Origin: Pseudorhodoferax sp. Leaf265
GTDB taxonomy: Bacteria > Pseudomonadota > Gammaproteobacteria > Burkholderiales > Burkholderiaceae_C
Length of the DNA: 64,000 bases
Reading direction: 5' to 3'
Assembly (NCBI RefSeq): GCF_001422365.1
Contig: NZ_LMMT01000015.1
Location: 54,966 to 118,965 of the forward strand
The notes under the pieces are model-generated. The model made no database searches. It was given only the letters and a program-made list of their open reading frames with translations, and was not told the DNA's origin. Position 1 is the stretch's first letter. Each line of letters starts with the position of its first letter. The position numbers and the translations under genes are program-made. This document shows, in pieces, positions 37,100 to 45,956 of the stretch.

Positions 37100-39583
37100 A
37101 TGTACCAGGAAATCCGCAGCCATGGCACACGGCGCACAGCGCGCGCACGGCGCCCACGCGCCACGCCACCGGCACTGAAAAACATGCACGTGCAACTGGC
37201 CTGCCTGTCGCTGCTGGCCTTGCTGGCCGCACCGGCCAGCGCCAACCAGTGGTCCTACCCCGGCGACCCCGGCTTCGTCGCCCGCAGCGCGCCGGAAGTG
37301 CCCGGCGCCAAGGCCAGCTGGGAGACGCCCGAGTACGGCACCTACTTCGGCACGCTGGGCGGTGGCACGGCCATCACGGCGCCGTGGCAGCTCGTCGCCG
37401 TCAACGCGTCCACGGCGTACGCGCTGGGCTACTACGGCCAGGGCGTCACGCTGGGCATGATGGATTCGGGCTACCGGCCGACGCACCAGGGCTTCCAGAC
37501 CACCATGATCGCGCCCGTGCGGGCCGGCGGCGTCTACGCCACCTCGGGCTTCGGCTACCGCAGCACGCCCACGCCGGGCAACCCGTTCACGGCCGGCGAG
37601 GCCTTCGTGGTGGATGGCGACCAGGCGCGCACCAGCGACTACTCGCACGGCACCGGCATGCTGGGCGTCACCTCCGGCATCCGCGATGGCCTGGACCAGC
37701 ATGGCATCGCCTTCGGCTCCAGGATGGTCGTGGCCAAGACGGGCGGCTCCGACACGCAGTCGCACGGCCCCTTCCACGACTACGTGTACTGGTACACGGC
37801 CAACAAGGCCCTGGTGGACGCCGGCGCCCAGGTCATCAACAGCAGCTGGGGCTCCTACGTCCAGACCTTGAACCGCACCCAGTTCGACGGGTCGGGCAAC
37901 GACCTGGGCGCCAACGGCAACCTGGCCAATGCGTACCAGATCGCCGGCAAGGACAGCGCCAATCCGGCCGCGATGGCCAGCATGATCCCGAACGAGACCT
38001 TCAAGGATCTGGAGTACCAGTACTTCTTCACCAAGAAGACCTACTCGGCCGGCGGCATTCAGTACAACCCGGCCTACCCGGGGCGCTCGTTCATGGACGC
38101 GATCTGGGAGGCCATCAAGGTCACCGGCACCGTCAACGTGCGCTCGGCCGGCAACAACGACTGGAGCAACCCCTACTTCCGGCCCGCGTACCCGCTGTTC
38201 AACCCGCTGGCGGAGAACCAGTTCGTGGCGGTGGGCGGGGTGCAGCCGCCGACGGCGGCCAACCCGGAATACACCAAGCAGTTCGGCTACAACGAGGCGG
38301 GGCTGGCCAAGTGGTGGTCGGTGTCGACCCCGTCGAACAGCGTGCGCACCACGAGCAGCGCGGGCGACACCAACTACTCCAACTCCAGCGGCACCTCGCC
38401 GGCCACGCCGGTCGCCACCGCAGTGATGGGGGTGCTGCTCTCGCGCTTCCCGAACATGGATGCCAAGCAGGTCCGTGACGTGATGCTGACCACGGCCAAC
38501 AACCGCATGTCCGACGGCACGCGCTTCCTGGGCACCGGCCAGACCTCGCCCACCGGCGCCTCCATCGCCTGGACCGCACCCGACGGCCTGCCGGACGAGC
38601 GCTGGGGCTGGGGCATTCCCGATCTGGCCAAGGGCGTGCACGGGCCGCGCCAGTTCCTGAGCCCCATGGTCTACGCCATGAACAAGGCGCCGCTGGACGT
38701 CTGGTCCAACGACATCGGCCAGGTCGCCATCAAGCAGCGCGAGCAGGAAGACCGCCAGTGGCTGGCCAGCTACAAGCAGCAGGGCATCGCGCTGGCCGGC
38801 CCCTTCGGCCCCAACGTGCTGAACCAGAACGGCACGCTGAGCCCGCAGGCCTTCATGGTCCAGGGCCTGCTGAACGATCCGGCCATCCAGGCCATCACCA
38901 ACGGCCGTCCCGAGACCTACGACAAGATCCCCTATGCCAACGCGGTGGCCTGGCGCAAGGAATGGATGGACGCGCGCGCGGACTCCATCCAGAGCAAGAT
39001 CGACCGCGGCCAGTACACGGCCTCGCTGACCAAGACCGGCAGCGGCACGCTGATCCTCACGGGCAACAACAGCTATGCCGGCGGCTCGACGGTGGCGGGC
39101 GGCAAGCTGTCGGTGGTCGGCACCAACGGCTCGGGCGTGACGGTGACCAGCGGCGGCACGCTGGGCGGCACGGGCACGGTGGCGGGCGCCATCGTCGTCA
39201 TGAGCGGCGGCGTGCTGGCGCCCGGCGTCAGCGCGGCCGAGGCCGCGGGCGTCACCGGCGTGGTGGCCGATGTGACGGTGGCCGCAGGCGATGTGCTGCG
39301 TGCGAGCAGCGCCAAGATTGGCCTGGGCGGCTGGTTCGCCGCCACGCTCAAGCCGGGCGGCGTGTCCTCGCGCCTGGTGGCTTCGGGCAGCGTCGCACTC
39401 GGCGGCAGCCTGAGCCTGTCGGCGGCGGTCGCACCCAACCCGGGCGAGACCTACACGCTGATCCAGGGCAGCAGCATCCTCGGCACGTTCGCGGGCTTGC
39501 CCGAGGGTGCGAGCTTCCAGTCGGGCGGGCGGCAGTTCCGCATCTCCTACCAGGGCGGCCGCGTGACGGTCACCGCGGTGTGA
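37100..39583 (+). CDS. S8 (subtilisin-like) serine protease with autotransporter passenger repeat, no beta-barrel
   Basis: An 827-residue secreted protein. A long Arg-rich N-region and hydrophobic core end near APASA, giving an extended autotransporter-like signal peptide. The S8 catalytic domain has the Asp in LGMMDSGYRP, the His in YSHGTGMLGV, the oxyanion Asn in RSAGNND and the Ser in SGTSPATPVATAV. Residues about 640-700 contain the passenger-associated repeat typical of autotransporters (LTKTGSGTLILTGNNSYAGG). The chain stops soon after (VTVTAV) without the 12-strand translocator. The ATG at 37100 is chosen because GAGGG precedes it by 7 nt; ATG 37184 would give a shorter signal peptide. 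A PEP-CTERM gene follows 50 bp downstream. Confidence 0.85.
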   Translation: MYQEIRSHGTRRTARARRPRATPPALKNMHVQLACLSLLALLAAPASANQWSYPGDPGFVARSAPEVPGAKASWETPEYGTYFGTLGGGTAITAPWQLVAVNASTAYALGYYGQGVTLGMMDSGYRPTHQGFQTTMIAPVRAGGVYATSGFGYRSTPTPGNPFTAGEAFVVDGDQARTSDYSHGTGMLGVTSGIRDGLDQHGIAFGSRMVVAKTGGSDTQSHGPFHDYVYWYTANKALVDAGAQVINSSWGSYVQTLNRTQFDGSGNDLGANGNLANAYQIAGKDSANPAAMASMIPNETFKDLEYQYFFTKKTYSAGGIQYNPAYPGRSFMDAIWEAIKVTGTVNVRSAGNNDWSNPYFRPAYPLFNPLAENQFVAVGGVQPPTAANPEYTKQFGYNEAGLAKWWSVSTPSNSVRTTSSAGDTNYSNSSGTSPATPVATAVMGVLLSRFPNMDAKQVRDVMLTTANNRMSDGTRFLGTGQTSPTGASIAWTAPDGLPDERWGWGIPDLAKGVHGPRQFLSPMVYAMNKAPLDVWSNDIGQVAIKQREQEDRQWLASYKQQGIALAGPFGPNVLNQNGTLSPQAFMVQGLLNDPAIQAITNGRPETYDKIPYANAVAWRKEWMDARADSIQSKIDRGQYTASLTKTGSGTLILTGNNSYAGGSTVAGGKLSVVGTNGSGVTVTSGGTLGGTGTVAGAIVVMSGGVLAPGVSAAEAAGVTGVVADVTVAAGDVLRASSAKIGLGGWFAATLKPGGVSSRLVASGSVALGGSLSLSAAVAPNPGETYTLIQGSSILGTFAGLPEGASFQSGGRQFRISYQGGRVTVTAV

Positions 39584-39633
39584 TGGCGCCCCGCAGCATT
39601 CCATTTTGTTTTTGTCCAGGGAAGGAAATGAGC

Positions 39634-40206
39634 ATGAAAAAAATCGGTTCGTCGATCGCAGGCCTCGCGCTGGCCGCCACGGCGGCTTTTGCGGCGCCGG
39701 TGCAGGCCAACCTCGTCACCAACGGCGGGTTCGAGACCGGCGATTTCTCCGGCTGGGCGCAGACCGGTGAGTCCGACTTCAACGGCGTGCAGTGCGCCGG
39801 GCCCGGCGCCAGCGTGTACGCGGGCAACTGCAGCGCCTACTTCGGCCCCTTCTCGTCGCAGGGCGGGATCGCGCAGACCATCGGTGTCGGCAGCATCGGC
39901 AAGATGTGGAGCCTGTCGTTCGCGTTCATGCCCGATGGCGGCATGCCGAGCAGCTTCACGGTGAGCTTCGGTGGCAAGACGCTGCTGTCGATCACCGACC
40001 CCGTGGCGAGCGACTACATGGTCTACCAGTTCAGCGGCTTCACCACGGCGGAGAACATGACGCTGAGTTTCGACTTCTTCGACCCGGTGGGCTTCCTGTC
40101 CCTGGACGAGGTCTCGGTGACGGCCGTGCCCGAGCCGGCGACGACCGCCCTGATGGGTGCGGCGCTGGCCGGCCTGCTGGTGATGCGCCGCCGCAAGGCA
40201 AGCTGA
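39634..40206 (+). CDS. PEP-CTERM sorting domain-containing exported protein
   Basis: A 190-residue exported protein with a signal peptide (MKKIGSS... cleaved near PVQA). The body has a carbohydrate-binding-like NGGFETGDFSGWA fold start. The C-terminal tripartite PEP-CTERM signal is VPEPAT, a hydrophobic helix, then MRRRKAS. Exosortase EpsH/XrtA-type enzymes (not in this window) process such tails. A Lys-rich start at 39634 with GGAAGGA upstream is preferred; an in-frame ATG at 39628 is too close to that site. It likely decorates the cell surface or biofilm matrix. Confidence 0.88.
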   Translation: MKKIGSSIAGLALAATAAFAAPVQANLVTNGGFETGDFSGWAQTGESDFNGVQCAGPGASVYAGNCSAYFGPFSSQGGIAQTIGVGSIGKMWSLSFAFMPDGGMPSSFTVSFGGKTLLSITDPVASDYMVYQFSGFTTAENMTLSFDFFDPVGFLSLDEVSVTAVPEPATTALMGAALAGLLVMRRRKAS

Positions 40207-40546
40207 GGCGCCGCGCCGCCGACGGCTCCCGTGGCCCGCTGCGCGGCTGCGGCCGCTGGCGGCGCACGCAGGCCACGCGAACCGACCTGTTCGACGCGGA
40301 GGAGGTGAAGAACCACCTGCGCACCTTCCGCTGAGGGTGGGCAGCTGCGCGATCCGCAGGGCCTGCCGGTCGGTGCACGGCTGCTGCGCGAGGCGCACCG
40401 GCTTCCGCTGGACGGTGCGCGCTGCGCCGGCAAGCAACCCGGGCGCAGCGCGGTGGGGAAGGGCGGCACGCGGCGACGTGATGCGACCAGCGGTCGCGGC
40501 ACCGGAATTGCATGCCCCATGGACTTCGCTCCGCAGGAGAAGCTTC
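40207..40546. other. Intergenic stretch, no recognised gene
   Basis: GC-rich sequence between the PEP-CTERM gene and the PHB depolymerase remnant. The only notable frame fragment ends DLFDAEEVKNHLRTFR near 40333, which looks coding-like, but I cannot assign it and it lacks a start. It may be part of the same decayed locus. Confidence 0.3.
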
Positions 40547-41038
40547 ATGCACCGTGCTGTGTACCGCGTTGCCCTGGTTACGCTGTTGTGGGGCGCCACG
40601 TTGGCCGGCGCGGCAGATGCGCTGCCGGCGCTGCAGGCCGACGCCAGACGCACCACGGTGTCGGGCCTGTCTTCCGGCGGCTTCATGGCGGTGCAGTACG
40701 CGGTGGCCTTCTCGGCCAGCGTGCAGGGCGTGGGCGTGGTGGCAGGCGGCCCTTACCGCTGCGCCGTCACGGTGGGTTGACGCCATGGGCCGCACCGTGG
40801 TGGATGGCGGCGGCTTCAACCGCTGGGCCGACACCAACCGGTTGATCGTGCTGTATCCACAGGTGGCACGCAGCGGCGCGTCGCCGTTCAACCCCAAGGG
40901 CTGCTGGGATTGGTGGGGGTAACTGGGGCCTTACCTCTACACCGGGCCGGCCTACGCTTCCCGCAGCGGGTTGCAGCCATCGGCCGTGCGCAAGATGGTG
41001 CAGCGCCTGACGGACGGACAGGAGGACGTCGTTCGGTG
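40547..41038 (+). pseudogene. Broken extracellular PHB depolymerase gene
   Basis: The ATG at 40547, with GCAGGAGA upstream, opens a signal peptide and the mature start LPALQADARRTTVSGL, then SSGGFMAVQYAVAFS, the family's nucleophile region (GLSSGGFMA). The frame stops at 40780 after GGPYRC. The C-terminal part resumes in another frame as GGGFNRWADTNRLIVLYPQV and NPKGCWDWWG. It meets an in-frame TAA at 40920 and continues with TGPAYASRSGLQPSAVRKMV. The central portion of a roughly 350-residue enzyme is missing. The remains cannot encode an active polyhydroxybutyrate depolymerase. Confidence 0.75.
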
Positions 41039-41356
41039 ACGGCTGCCGGTGCGTGGGCTTGCAGATCGCAAGCCATGCGCGGGCCTCCATTGGCGTGGAG
41101 AAGGCGGCGGACTGGCAACACACCAAGCTTGCACCCGTGACGCAAGGCGGTCGCCGCGCCTGGGCGAGGCGCAGGCCGACGCGAGGCTTCGGCCCAGGCC
41201 GCCAGCCGCGAGGCACGCCGGCCCGCGGCAGGCGGCATGCGAAGTCCCACGGGCCAAGGGTGTCGCTGCCGGCCCCGGCGGCCTGGCGGGGCTTCTACAA
41301 CCGGGGTGGACGGGCGGCCTCTTGCCGGCCCGCCGGCACCACTCCTGGAGAAGACC
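41039..41356. other. Intergenic stretch, no recognised gene
   Basis: About 320 bp of GC-rich sequence before the glycine-zipper hydrolase. Overlapping frames are present but carry no motif. A GGAG at 41347 serves as the ribosome binding site of the next gene. Confidence 0.3.
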
Positions 41357-42484
41357 ATGCCCGAAATCCCGACCCCCATCACCCCGCCCACCCCACCCGA
41401 GGCGGGTGACGCCGACCTCGCAGCGCAGGCCCGCCCGGGCTATGGCGTGCCCTCGCAAGACCCGCGGCCTGGTGCGCAGCAGCCGCTGTCGCCGGCCGAA
41501 GCCACGCGCGAGGCCGGCAGCACGCTCGCGGCCGGCGGCGTGCTGGCCGGCGCTGCGGCGGGGGCCGCCGTCGGCGCGGTCGTCGGCGGCCCGGCGGGCG
41601 TGGTGGTGGGCGGTGCGGTCGGCGGCATCGCCGGCGCGGTGGGCGGCGCGGCCGCCGGCAAGGCCATCGCCGGCGCGGGCGTGGGCCTGCACATCGAGGA
41701 CAGCGGCGGCAACGGCCGCCCGGTGGTGCTGATCCACGGCTGGCCACTGTCCGGCCAGGCCTGGCAGGCCCAGGTGCCGCTGCTGGCCGCAGCCGGCTAC
41801 CGCGTGGTGGTCTACGACCGGCGCGGCTTCGGCCGCTCGGCCAAGCCCGCCAGCGGCTACGGTTACGACCAGCTGGCCGACGACCTGGCCCAGGTGCTGG
41901 ACGAATGCGGCCTGCAGCAGGACGTGACGCTGGTCGGCTTCTCCATGGGCGGCGGCGAGGTGGCGCGCTACGTCGCGCGCCACGGGCAGGCGCGCCTGCG
42001 CAGCGTGGTGTTCGCTGCGGCCGTGCCGCCCTTCATGATGCAAGGCCGCGACAACCCCGAGGGCCCGCTCACGCCCGAGAAGGCCAAGGAGATGAAGCAG
42101 AACCTGGAGCAGGACCGCGACACCTTCTTCGAGCAGTTCACGCGCGATTTCTTTTCGGCCAACGGACGGCTCGTGGTCAGCGAGCAGCAGCGCGCCGAGG
42201 CCGTGGCGCTGTGCCGCCAATCCGACCAGCAGGCGGCGCTGGCCTGCATGGAATCGTTCGGCACCACCGACTTCCGCAACGACCTCCAGAAGCTCACGGT
42301 GCCTACGCTGGTGCTGCACGGCGATGCGGACGGCATCGTGCCTCTGGAGGGCTCGGGCCTGCGCACGCACCGCGCCGTGCCGCACAGCGGGCTGGTGACG
42401 GTGCCCGGCGCGCCGCACGGGCTCAACACCTCGCACCCGCGCGAGTTCAACGACGCGTTGATCGCCTTTCTGCGCGAAGGTTGA
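41357..42484 (+). CDS. Glycine-zipper/alpha-beta hydrolase fusion (non-heme chloroperoxidase-like)
   Basis: A 375-residue protein made of two parts. Residues 1-55 are Pro/Ala-rich. Residues about 59-108 form an almost pure Gly/Ala/Val glycine-zipper hydrophobic segment (GGVLAGAAAGAAVGAVVGG and similar repeats). From residue 111 an alpha/beta hydrolase of the bacterial non-heme haloperoxidase/arylesterase type begins, with HGWPLSG oxyanion loop, nucleophile Ser196 in LVGFSMGGGEVARY, Asp in LHGDADGIVP and His in PGAPHGL. No signal peptide precedes the zipper. Most relatives are the hydrolase alone (about 275 residues), so the zipper is an added membrane-interacting or oligomerising module. Confidence 0.88.
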   Translation: MPEIPTPITPPTPPEAGDADLAAQARPGYGVPSQDPRPGAQQPLSPAEATREAGSTLAAGGVLAGAAAGAAVGAVVGGPAGVVVGGAVGGIAGAVGGAAAGKAIAGAGVGLHIEDSGGNGRPVVLIHGWPLSGQAWQAQVPLLAAAGYRVVVYDRRGFGRSAKPASGYGYDQLADDLAQVLDECGLQQDVTLVGFSMGGGEVARYVARHGQARLRSVVFAAAVPPFMMQGRDNPEGPLTPEKAKEMKQNLEQDRDTFFEQFTRDFFSANGRLVVSEQQRAEAVALCRQSDQQAALACMESFGTTDFRNDLQKLTVPTLVLHGDADGIVPLEGSGLRTHRAVPHSGLVTVPGAPHGLNTSHPREFNDALIAFLREG

Positions 42485-42615
42485 GCAGGAGGGGGCACAG
42501 GCTCCCGCCGGCGGCCCGCCGGGACCACCGCGTCCATCCATCGGCTGGAGGAGGAAGGCGGCACGCGCCTGCGGTACGCTGCGCGCAGCCCATCCGGGCG
42601 GCCACGGGAGGGACC

Positions 42616-43668
42616 ATGGTGCAGTGTCTTCGCTCCGCTCAGGCGCGGCGGTTGTTGCAGCTTCTCTCTGCAGGGGCACTGGCCCTGGCCGCGGCAGCCG
42701 CGGCGGCCGATGCGCCCACGCCCGGGCCCGCGCCGCCGGCCTGCACGGCCTCGGCACCGCGGCAGCCCGGCCGGCCCGTGGCGGTGCCCGTGCCCAAGGC
42801 CGCGCCGCTGGTGTTGCAGAACTTCGTCTACTGCAGCGCGGCGCCTGCGCCGGCTGCCACCGCCAGTGCCACCGCACCGCCGGCTGGCGGGCCGGCCACG
42901 GCGCCGCCACCCGCATGCCCACCACCGGCACCGGCCGAGAAGTGCACGGTCGACCCCGCCACCGTGCCGACTTCGGTGGAAGTCAACTTCGGCAAGGGCA
43001 TCGGCCTGAAGTTCCAGTCCGCCGGGTGGCTGGCCTGGGTGCTGACGGGCCTGTGCGCGGTTGCGGTGGTCGTGGCGCTGGCGCAGATCCTGCGGTCCGG
43101 GCCCGCCACGCCGGCCGCAGGCGGCACCGCGCCGACCCGCGCCTGGGCGTGGCTGGCGGCCCTGCTGGCGCTGGTGCTGGGCCTGTTCGTGGGCCTGGCC
43201 CTGGCGCCGGGGCCGCAGCTGACGGAGGCGCAGCTGCTGGAGCTGCAGGCCTCGCCGCAGTTCAAGGCCGCCATGGTGGAACTGGTGGAGGCCAAGGCCG
43301 AGGCGGCCCGGCTGCGCGAGCGCGTGGCGGTGCTGGAGCTGGCGGCCCGCACCGCCGTGCCGGTGGCGCCGCCGCCCGCGCCGGCGCCGGGGGAGCCGCG
43401 CATGGGCGGCTACGACCCGTTCAGCCTGGTGCTGGGCGCGGCCTTGGCCGTGGCCGTGGGCCTGGCGTGGTTCACGCGCTGGGCGCAGGAGCACGCGCAG
43501 GCGCGCGCGGTGCTGCGCGCCATCGGCGCGGCGGTGGCGGCCGCCGGGGTGGAGCGCTCGGCCACCTCCAGGCCCGACTCCGTGCCGCCTTCCGCCGAGG
43601 AGATGGCGCTGATGACGGTGCGGCGTCTGCTGTCCGGGCGCTGGGGCCTGCCGGGCGAGAGCCTCTGA
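42616..43668 (+). CDS. Hypothetical membrane protein with Pro/Ala-rich N-terminal domain
   Basis: A 350-residue protein of unknown function. It has a cleavable-looking signal peptide (ends near AAAAADA), then a Pro/Ala/Cys-rich stretch to about residue 120 with five cysteines. Transmembrane helices are at about 135-156 and 178-200. A charged coiled-coil segment follows (about 208-250, LLELQASPQFKAAMVELVEA), and a third hydrophobic segment at about 270-290 (FSLVLGAALAVAVGLAWF). A short cytoplasmic tail ends the protein. GGGAGGG precedes the ATG. No family recognised; it stands alone between the hydrolase and the universal stress protein. Confidence 0.7.
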   Translation: MVQCLRSAQARRLLQLLSAGALALAAAAAAADAPTPGPAPPACTASAPRQPGRPVAVPVPKAAPLVLQNFVYCSAAPAPAATASATAPPAGGPATAPPPACPPPAPAEKCTVDPATVPTSVEVNFGKGIGLKFQSAGWLAWVLTGLCAVAVVVALAQILRSGPATPAAGGTAPTRAWAWLAALLALVLGLFVGLALAPGPQLTEAQLLELQASPQFKAAMVELVEAKAEAARLRERVAVLELAARTAVPVAPPPAPAPGEPRMGGYDPFSLVLGAALAVAVGLAWFTRWAQEHAQARAVLRAIGAAVAAAGVERSATSRPDSVPPSAEEMALMTVRRLLSGRWGLPGESL

Positions 43669-44073
43669 GCGCGGCGGGCATGCCGCTGCCGCGCGCCCCG
43701 GGCACGGCCCGCGTGCCGCCACGGCCAGGCCGGATCGGCGTGCGCCTGGCGCGCCGCGCCGGTGTGCCAATCTGGCAAGGACCGTGGGGCCATGGCCCCG
43801 CGTGCGGCCCGGGCGGCCTAGACTCCGCGCCCATGTCTTTCCGCCACCACGCCCGCCTGCAAGCCGACCGGCCCTGCCGCGCGCGCAGCGTGCTGGCCCG
43901 GTGCGCCGCTCCGCGCCGAACCGCCGGCCATTCCTGAGCCCGGCGGTCCGCACCAGAAGCACTTCCCCCTTCCTCGCTGCCGATCGCCGGGCCCCAACAG
44001 CCCCAAGGCCCCGGTGCGTCCGCGCGCCGGGGGTGGTCGTTGCGTTCGCACCCCGTGCGATGAAGGAGTTCCC
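43669..44073. other. Intergenic region upstream of the universal stress protein gene
   Basis: A roughly 400-bp gap. A 34-codon frame (43833-43937) is present but has no support. AAGGAG at 44063 is a strong ribosome binding site for the gene that follows. No terminator hairpin with a U-run was found after the membrane protein gene. Confidence 0.3.
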
Positions 44074-45057
44074 ATGCAGTTGCGGCAGATCCTTGCCGTT
44101 GTCGATGCGTCCGCCGCAGGTGTGCAGGCGGGTTGGCGCGCTGCGCGCCTGGCCTGGGCGCATGGCGCCACGCTGAGCCTGGTGGCGCCGGTGGCGCTGC
44201 CGGACCGGCACCCCGCCTCGCGGCACGGCCCCAGTGCGCCGCCCGTGCGCATGCGCGCGGCGCTGAGCGACCTAGCCGGCAGCATAGCCGCCGCCATCGG
44301 CATCCGTCCCAAGGTGGCGGTGGACCTGGAAGGCGAGGGCGGCGCACTGCTGCACAAACAGGCGCGCGCCGCCAGCCTGGTCGTCGTGCCGGCGTCGGCG
44401 GGTCCGGCGGGGGCCACGGCCTGGTGGCAGGGGAACCTGGCCGAGCGGCTGCTGCGCGAGGCGGGCGTGCCCGTGCTGCTGGTGCGGCGCCCGGCGGGCA
44501 CGGCGCACCGCAGCGCGCTGGTGGCCACGGGCCTGGACGCCGAGGCCGCCGGCCCGCTGCTGCACGCGGCCCGCTGGCTGTGCCGGCCCGACGGGGTGCT
44601 GGCCTGCCATGTGCTGGACCCGACGATCCAGCGCCACCTGCACGCGGCCGACCTGCCGCTGGCCACCGTGCAGTCGTGGATGGAAACCGCCGGGCGGCGG
44701 GCCGAGCTGGCGCTGGGCCAGCAGCTCGTGCAGGCCGGGCTGCCGGCCGGGCAGGCGCTGGTGCTGCAGGGCCCGGCGCTCGCGCGGCTGCTGCATGCGC
44801 AGCACAGCCGCGCGGCCTCGCTGCTGGTGGTCGGCAAGCCGCGGCGCAGCCGCTGGGCCGACCTGCTGCGGCCGGCGCTGGCGCGGCAGCTGGCCGCGCG
44901 CGTGGCCAGCGACGTGCTGTGGCTGCCGACGCCGGAGCCTGGCGCGCGGGTGGCGCGTGCGCGCCTGGACGGCGCGCAGGGCGCGGCGTGGTGCGCGCCG
45001 CCGGGCGGCGCGCCCGTGCTGGCACCGCAGCGCGCCGATGCGAGGCCGTTGCCATGA
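44074..45057 (+). CDS. Tandem universal stress protein
   Basis: A 327-residue cytoplasmic protein with two UspA-like domains. The first (1-145) opens ILAVVDASAAGVQAGWRAARLA and ends with VPVLLVRRP. The second (145-300) ends with VASDVLWLP. The nucleotide-binding GxxGx9G(S/T) motif is degraded in the first domain (PASAGPAGATAWWQGN) and reduced to GKPRRSRWADLLRP in the second, so ATP binding is doubtful. Its stop overlaps the start of a GNAT-like gene (ATGA). Such pairs are often induced in oxygen- or energy-limited cells, which is inferred here. Confidence 0.82.
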   Translation: MQLRQILAVVDASAAGVQAGWRAARLAWAHGATLSLVAPVALPDRHPASRHGPSAPPVRMRAALSDLAGSIAAAIGIRPKVAVDLEGEGGALLHKQARAASLVVVPASAGPAGATAWWQGNLAERLLREAGVPVLLVRRPAGTAHRSALVATGLDAEAAGPLLHAARWLCRPDGVLACHVLDPTIQRHLHAADLPLATVQSWMETAGRRAELALGQQLVQAGLPAGQALVLQGPALARLLHAQHSRAASLLVVGKPRRSRWADLLRPALARQLAARVASDVLWLPTPEPGARVARARLDGAQGAAWCAPPGGAPVLAPQRADARPLP

Positions 45058-45722
45058 GCGCCGCCCTGGCATGGCCGGCCACGCCGATGGCCGCAGGGCC
45101 GCTGCCCGAAGCGCTGCGGCGGCTGGGCCGCTGCCTGGCCCCGTGGACCTTTCTGCGCATCGACGTGGACCGGCCGCTGGACGGCCTGGCGCGCGAGCTG
45201 CAGGGCCTGCACGGCCGCCTGGCCGACGGCACGCTGCAGGCCACCAGCCTGCTGCTGCCCGGCCCCTTGCCGGGGCTGCGGCTGTGGCACCGCCAGGCCG
45301 ATGGCGAGCACTACGTCTACGTGGAGGACATGGCGGCCGGCTGCCTGGCCGGCACCACGGTGCTGAACCGGCTCGTGGAAGTGGGCCGGGCCGTGGACCC
45401 GCATGTGCGCTCGCCGCACTCGCGCTACCTGCCGGCCTACCAGCGCCGCGGCATCGCCACGGCCGTCTATGCCTGGGCGCTGGACAGCGGCATCTGCCTG
45501 GTCAGCGGCGCGCGCCAGTCGCCTGGCGCGTACGCGCTGTGGCAGGCGCTGGGGCGGCGCTACGGTTTGGGCTACGTGCAGCTGTCGGCCCGGCGGCTGC
45601 GCTGGCTGGGCACGGCCGTGGTCGTGGCGCCGGCGCTGGCCGACGGGCTGGACACGCGGCTCATGCTGTGGAGCGGCGCGCGCGAGCGGCTGCGCTGGCT
45701 GGACGGCCTGGCGCGGGCCTGA
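45054..45722 (+). CDS. GNAT-like N-acyltransferase
   Basis: A 222-residue protein whose C-terminal half carries a GNAT-type acyl-CoA motif: YLPAYQRRGIATAVYAWALD matches the R/QxxGxG/A P-loop of the superfamily. It is followed by LVSGARQSPGAYALWQAL, a pattern seen in phage-type and peptidoglycan-linked GNATs. It is translationally coupled to the tandem universal stress protein by an ATGA overlap. Substrate unknown; the N-terminal 100 residues are not recognised. Confidence 0.7.
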   Translation: MSAALAWPATPMAAGPLPEALRRLGRCLAPWTFLRIDVDRPLDGLARELQGLHGRLADGTLQATSLLLPGPLPGLRLWHRQADGEHYVYVEDMAAGCLAGTTVLNRLVEVGRAVDPHVRSPHSRYLPAYQRRGIATAVYAWALDSGICLVSGARQSPGAYALWQALGRRYGLGYVQLSARRLRWLGTAVVVAPALADGLDTRLMLWSGARERLRWLDGLARA

Positions 45723-45856
45723 CCACCGGCTGCCATGGCGGCGCGATCGGCGCGCCCGCACCCGCCATGCAAATGCGAATACTTATTACCGGCATCGAAT
45801 AAGGTGGCGGCGCCGGTAAATCAAGACGCACTGGTCGGCGCGGCCCCGCAAACTGC

Positions 45857-45869
45857 TTTGTCAGACAAA
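45857..45869. promoter_or_regulatory. 13-bp perfect palindrome upstream of the GDSL esterase
   Basis: TTTGTC-A-GACAAA lies in a comparatively AT-rich gap (45723-45956), about 90 nt before the GDSL start. An unusual run TTCTTTTTTTG follows at 45873. It could be a regulator site; the run after it and the short stem could alternatively be a weak terminator for the USP-GNAT pair. Confidence 0.35.
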
Positions 45870-45956
45870 TCCTTCTTTTTTTGTAAGCAGGGTTATGGCG
45901 GCTCCGTTACTGCTTGCGGCCGCTTATAGTCGCGCCGCCCCACGGAGAGGTAAATG

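Noticed and set aside
45900-45930. Sigma-54-like GG-N10-GC pattern upstream of the GDSL esterase
   Set aside because: Only the GG and GC pairs fit; the rest deviates from TGGCAC-N5-TTGC, and the other PEP-CTERM neighbours lack a match.
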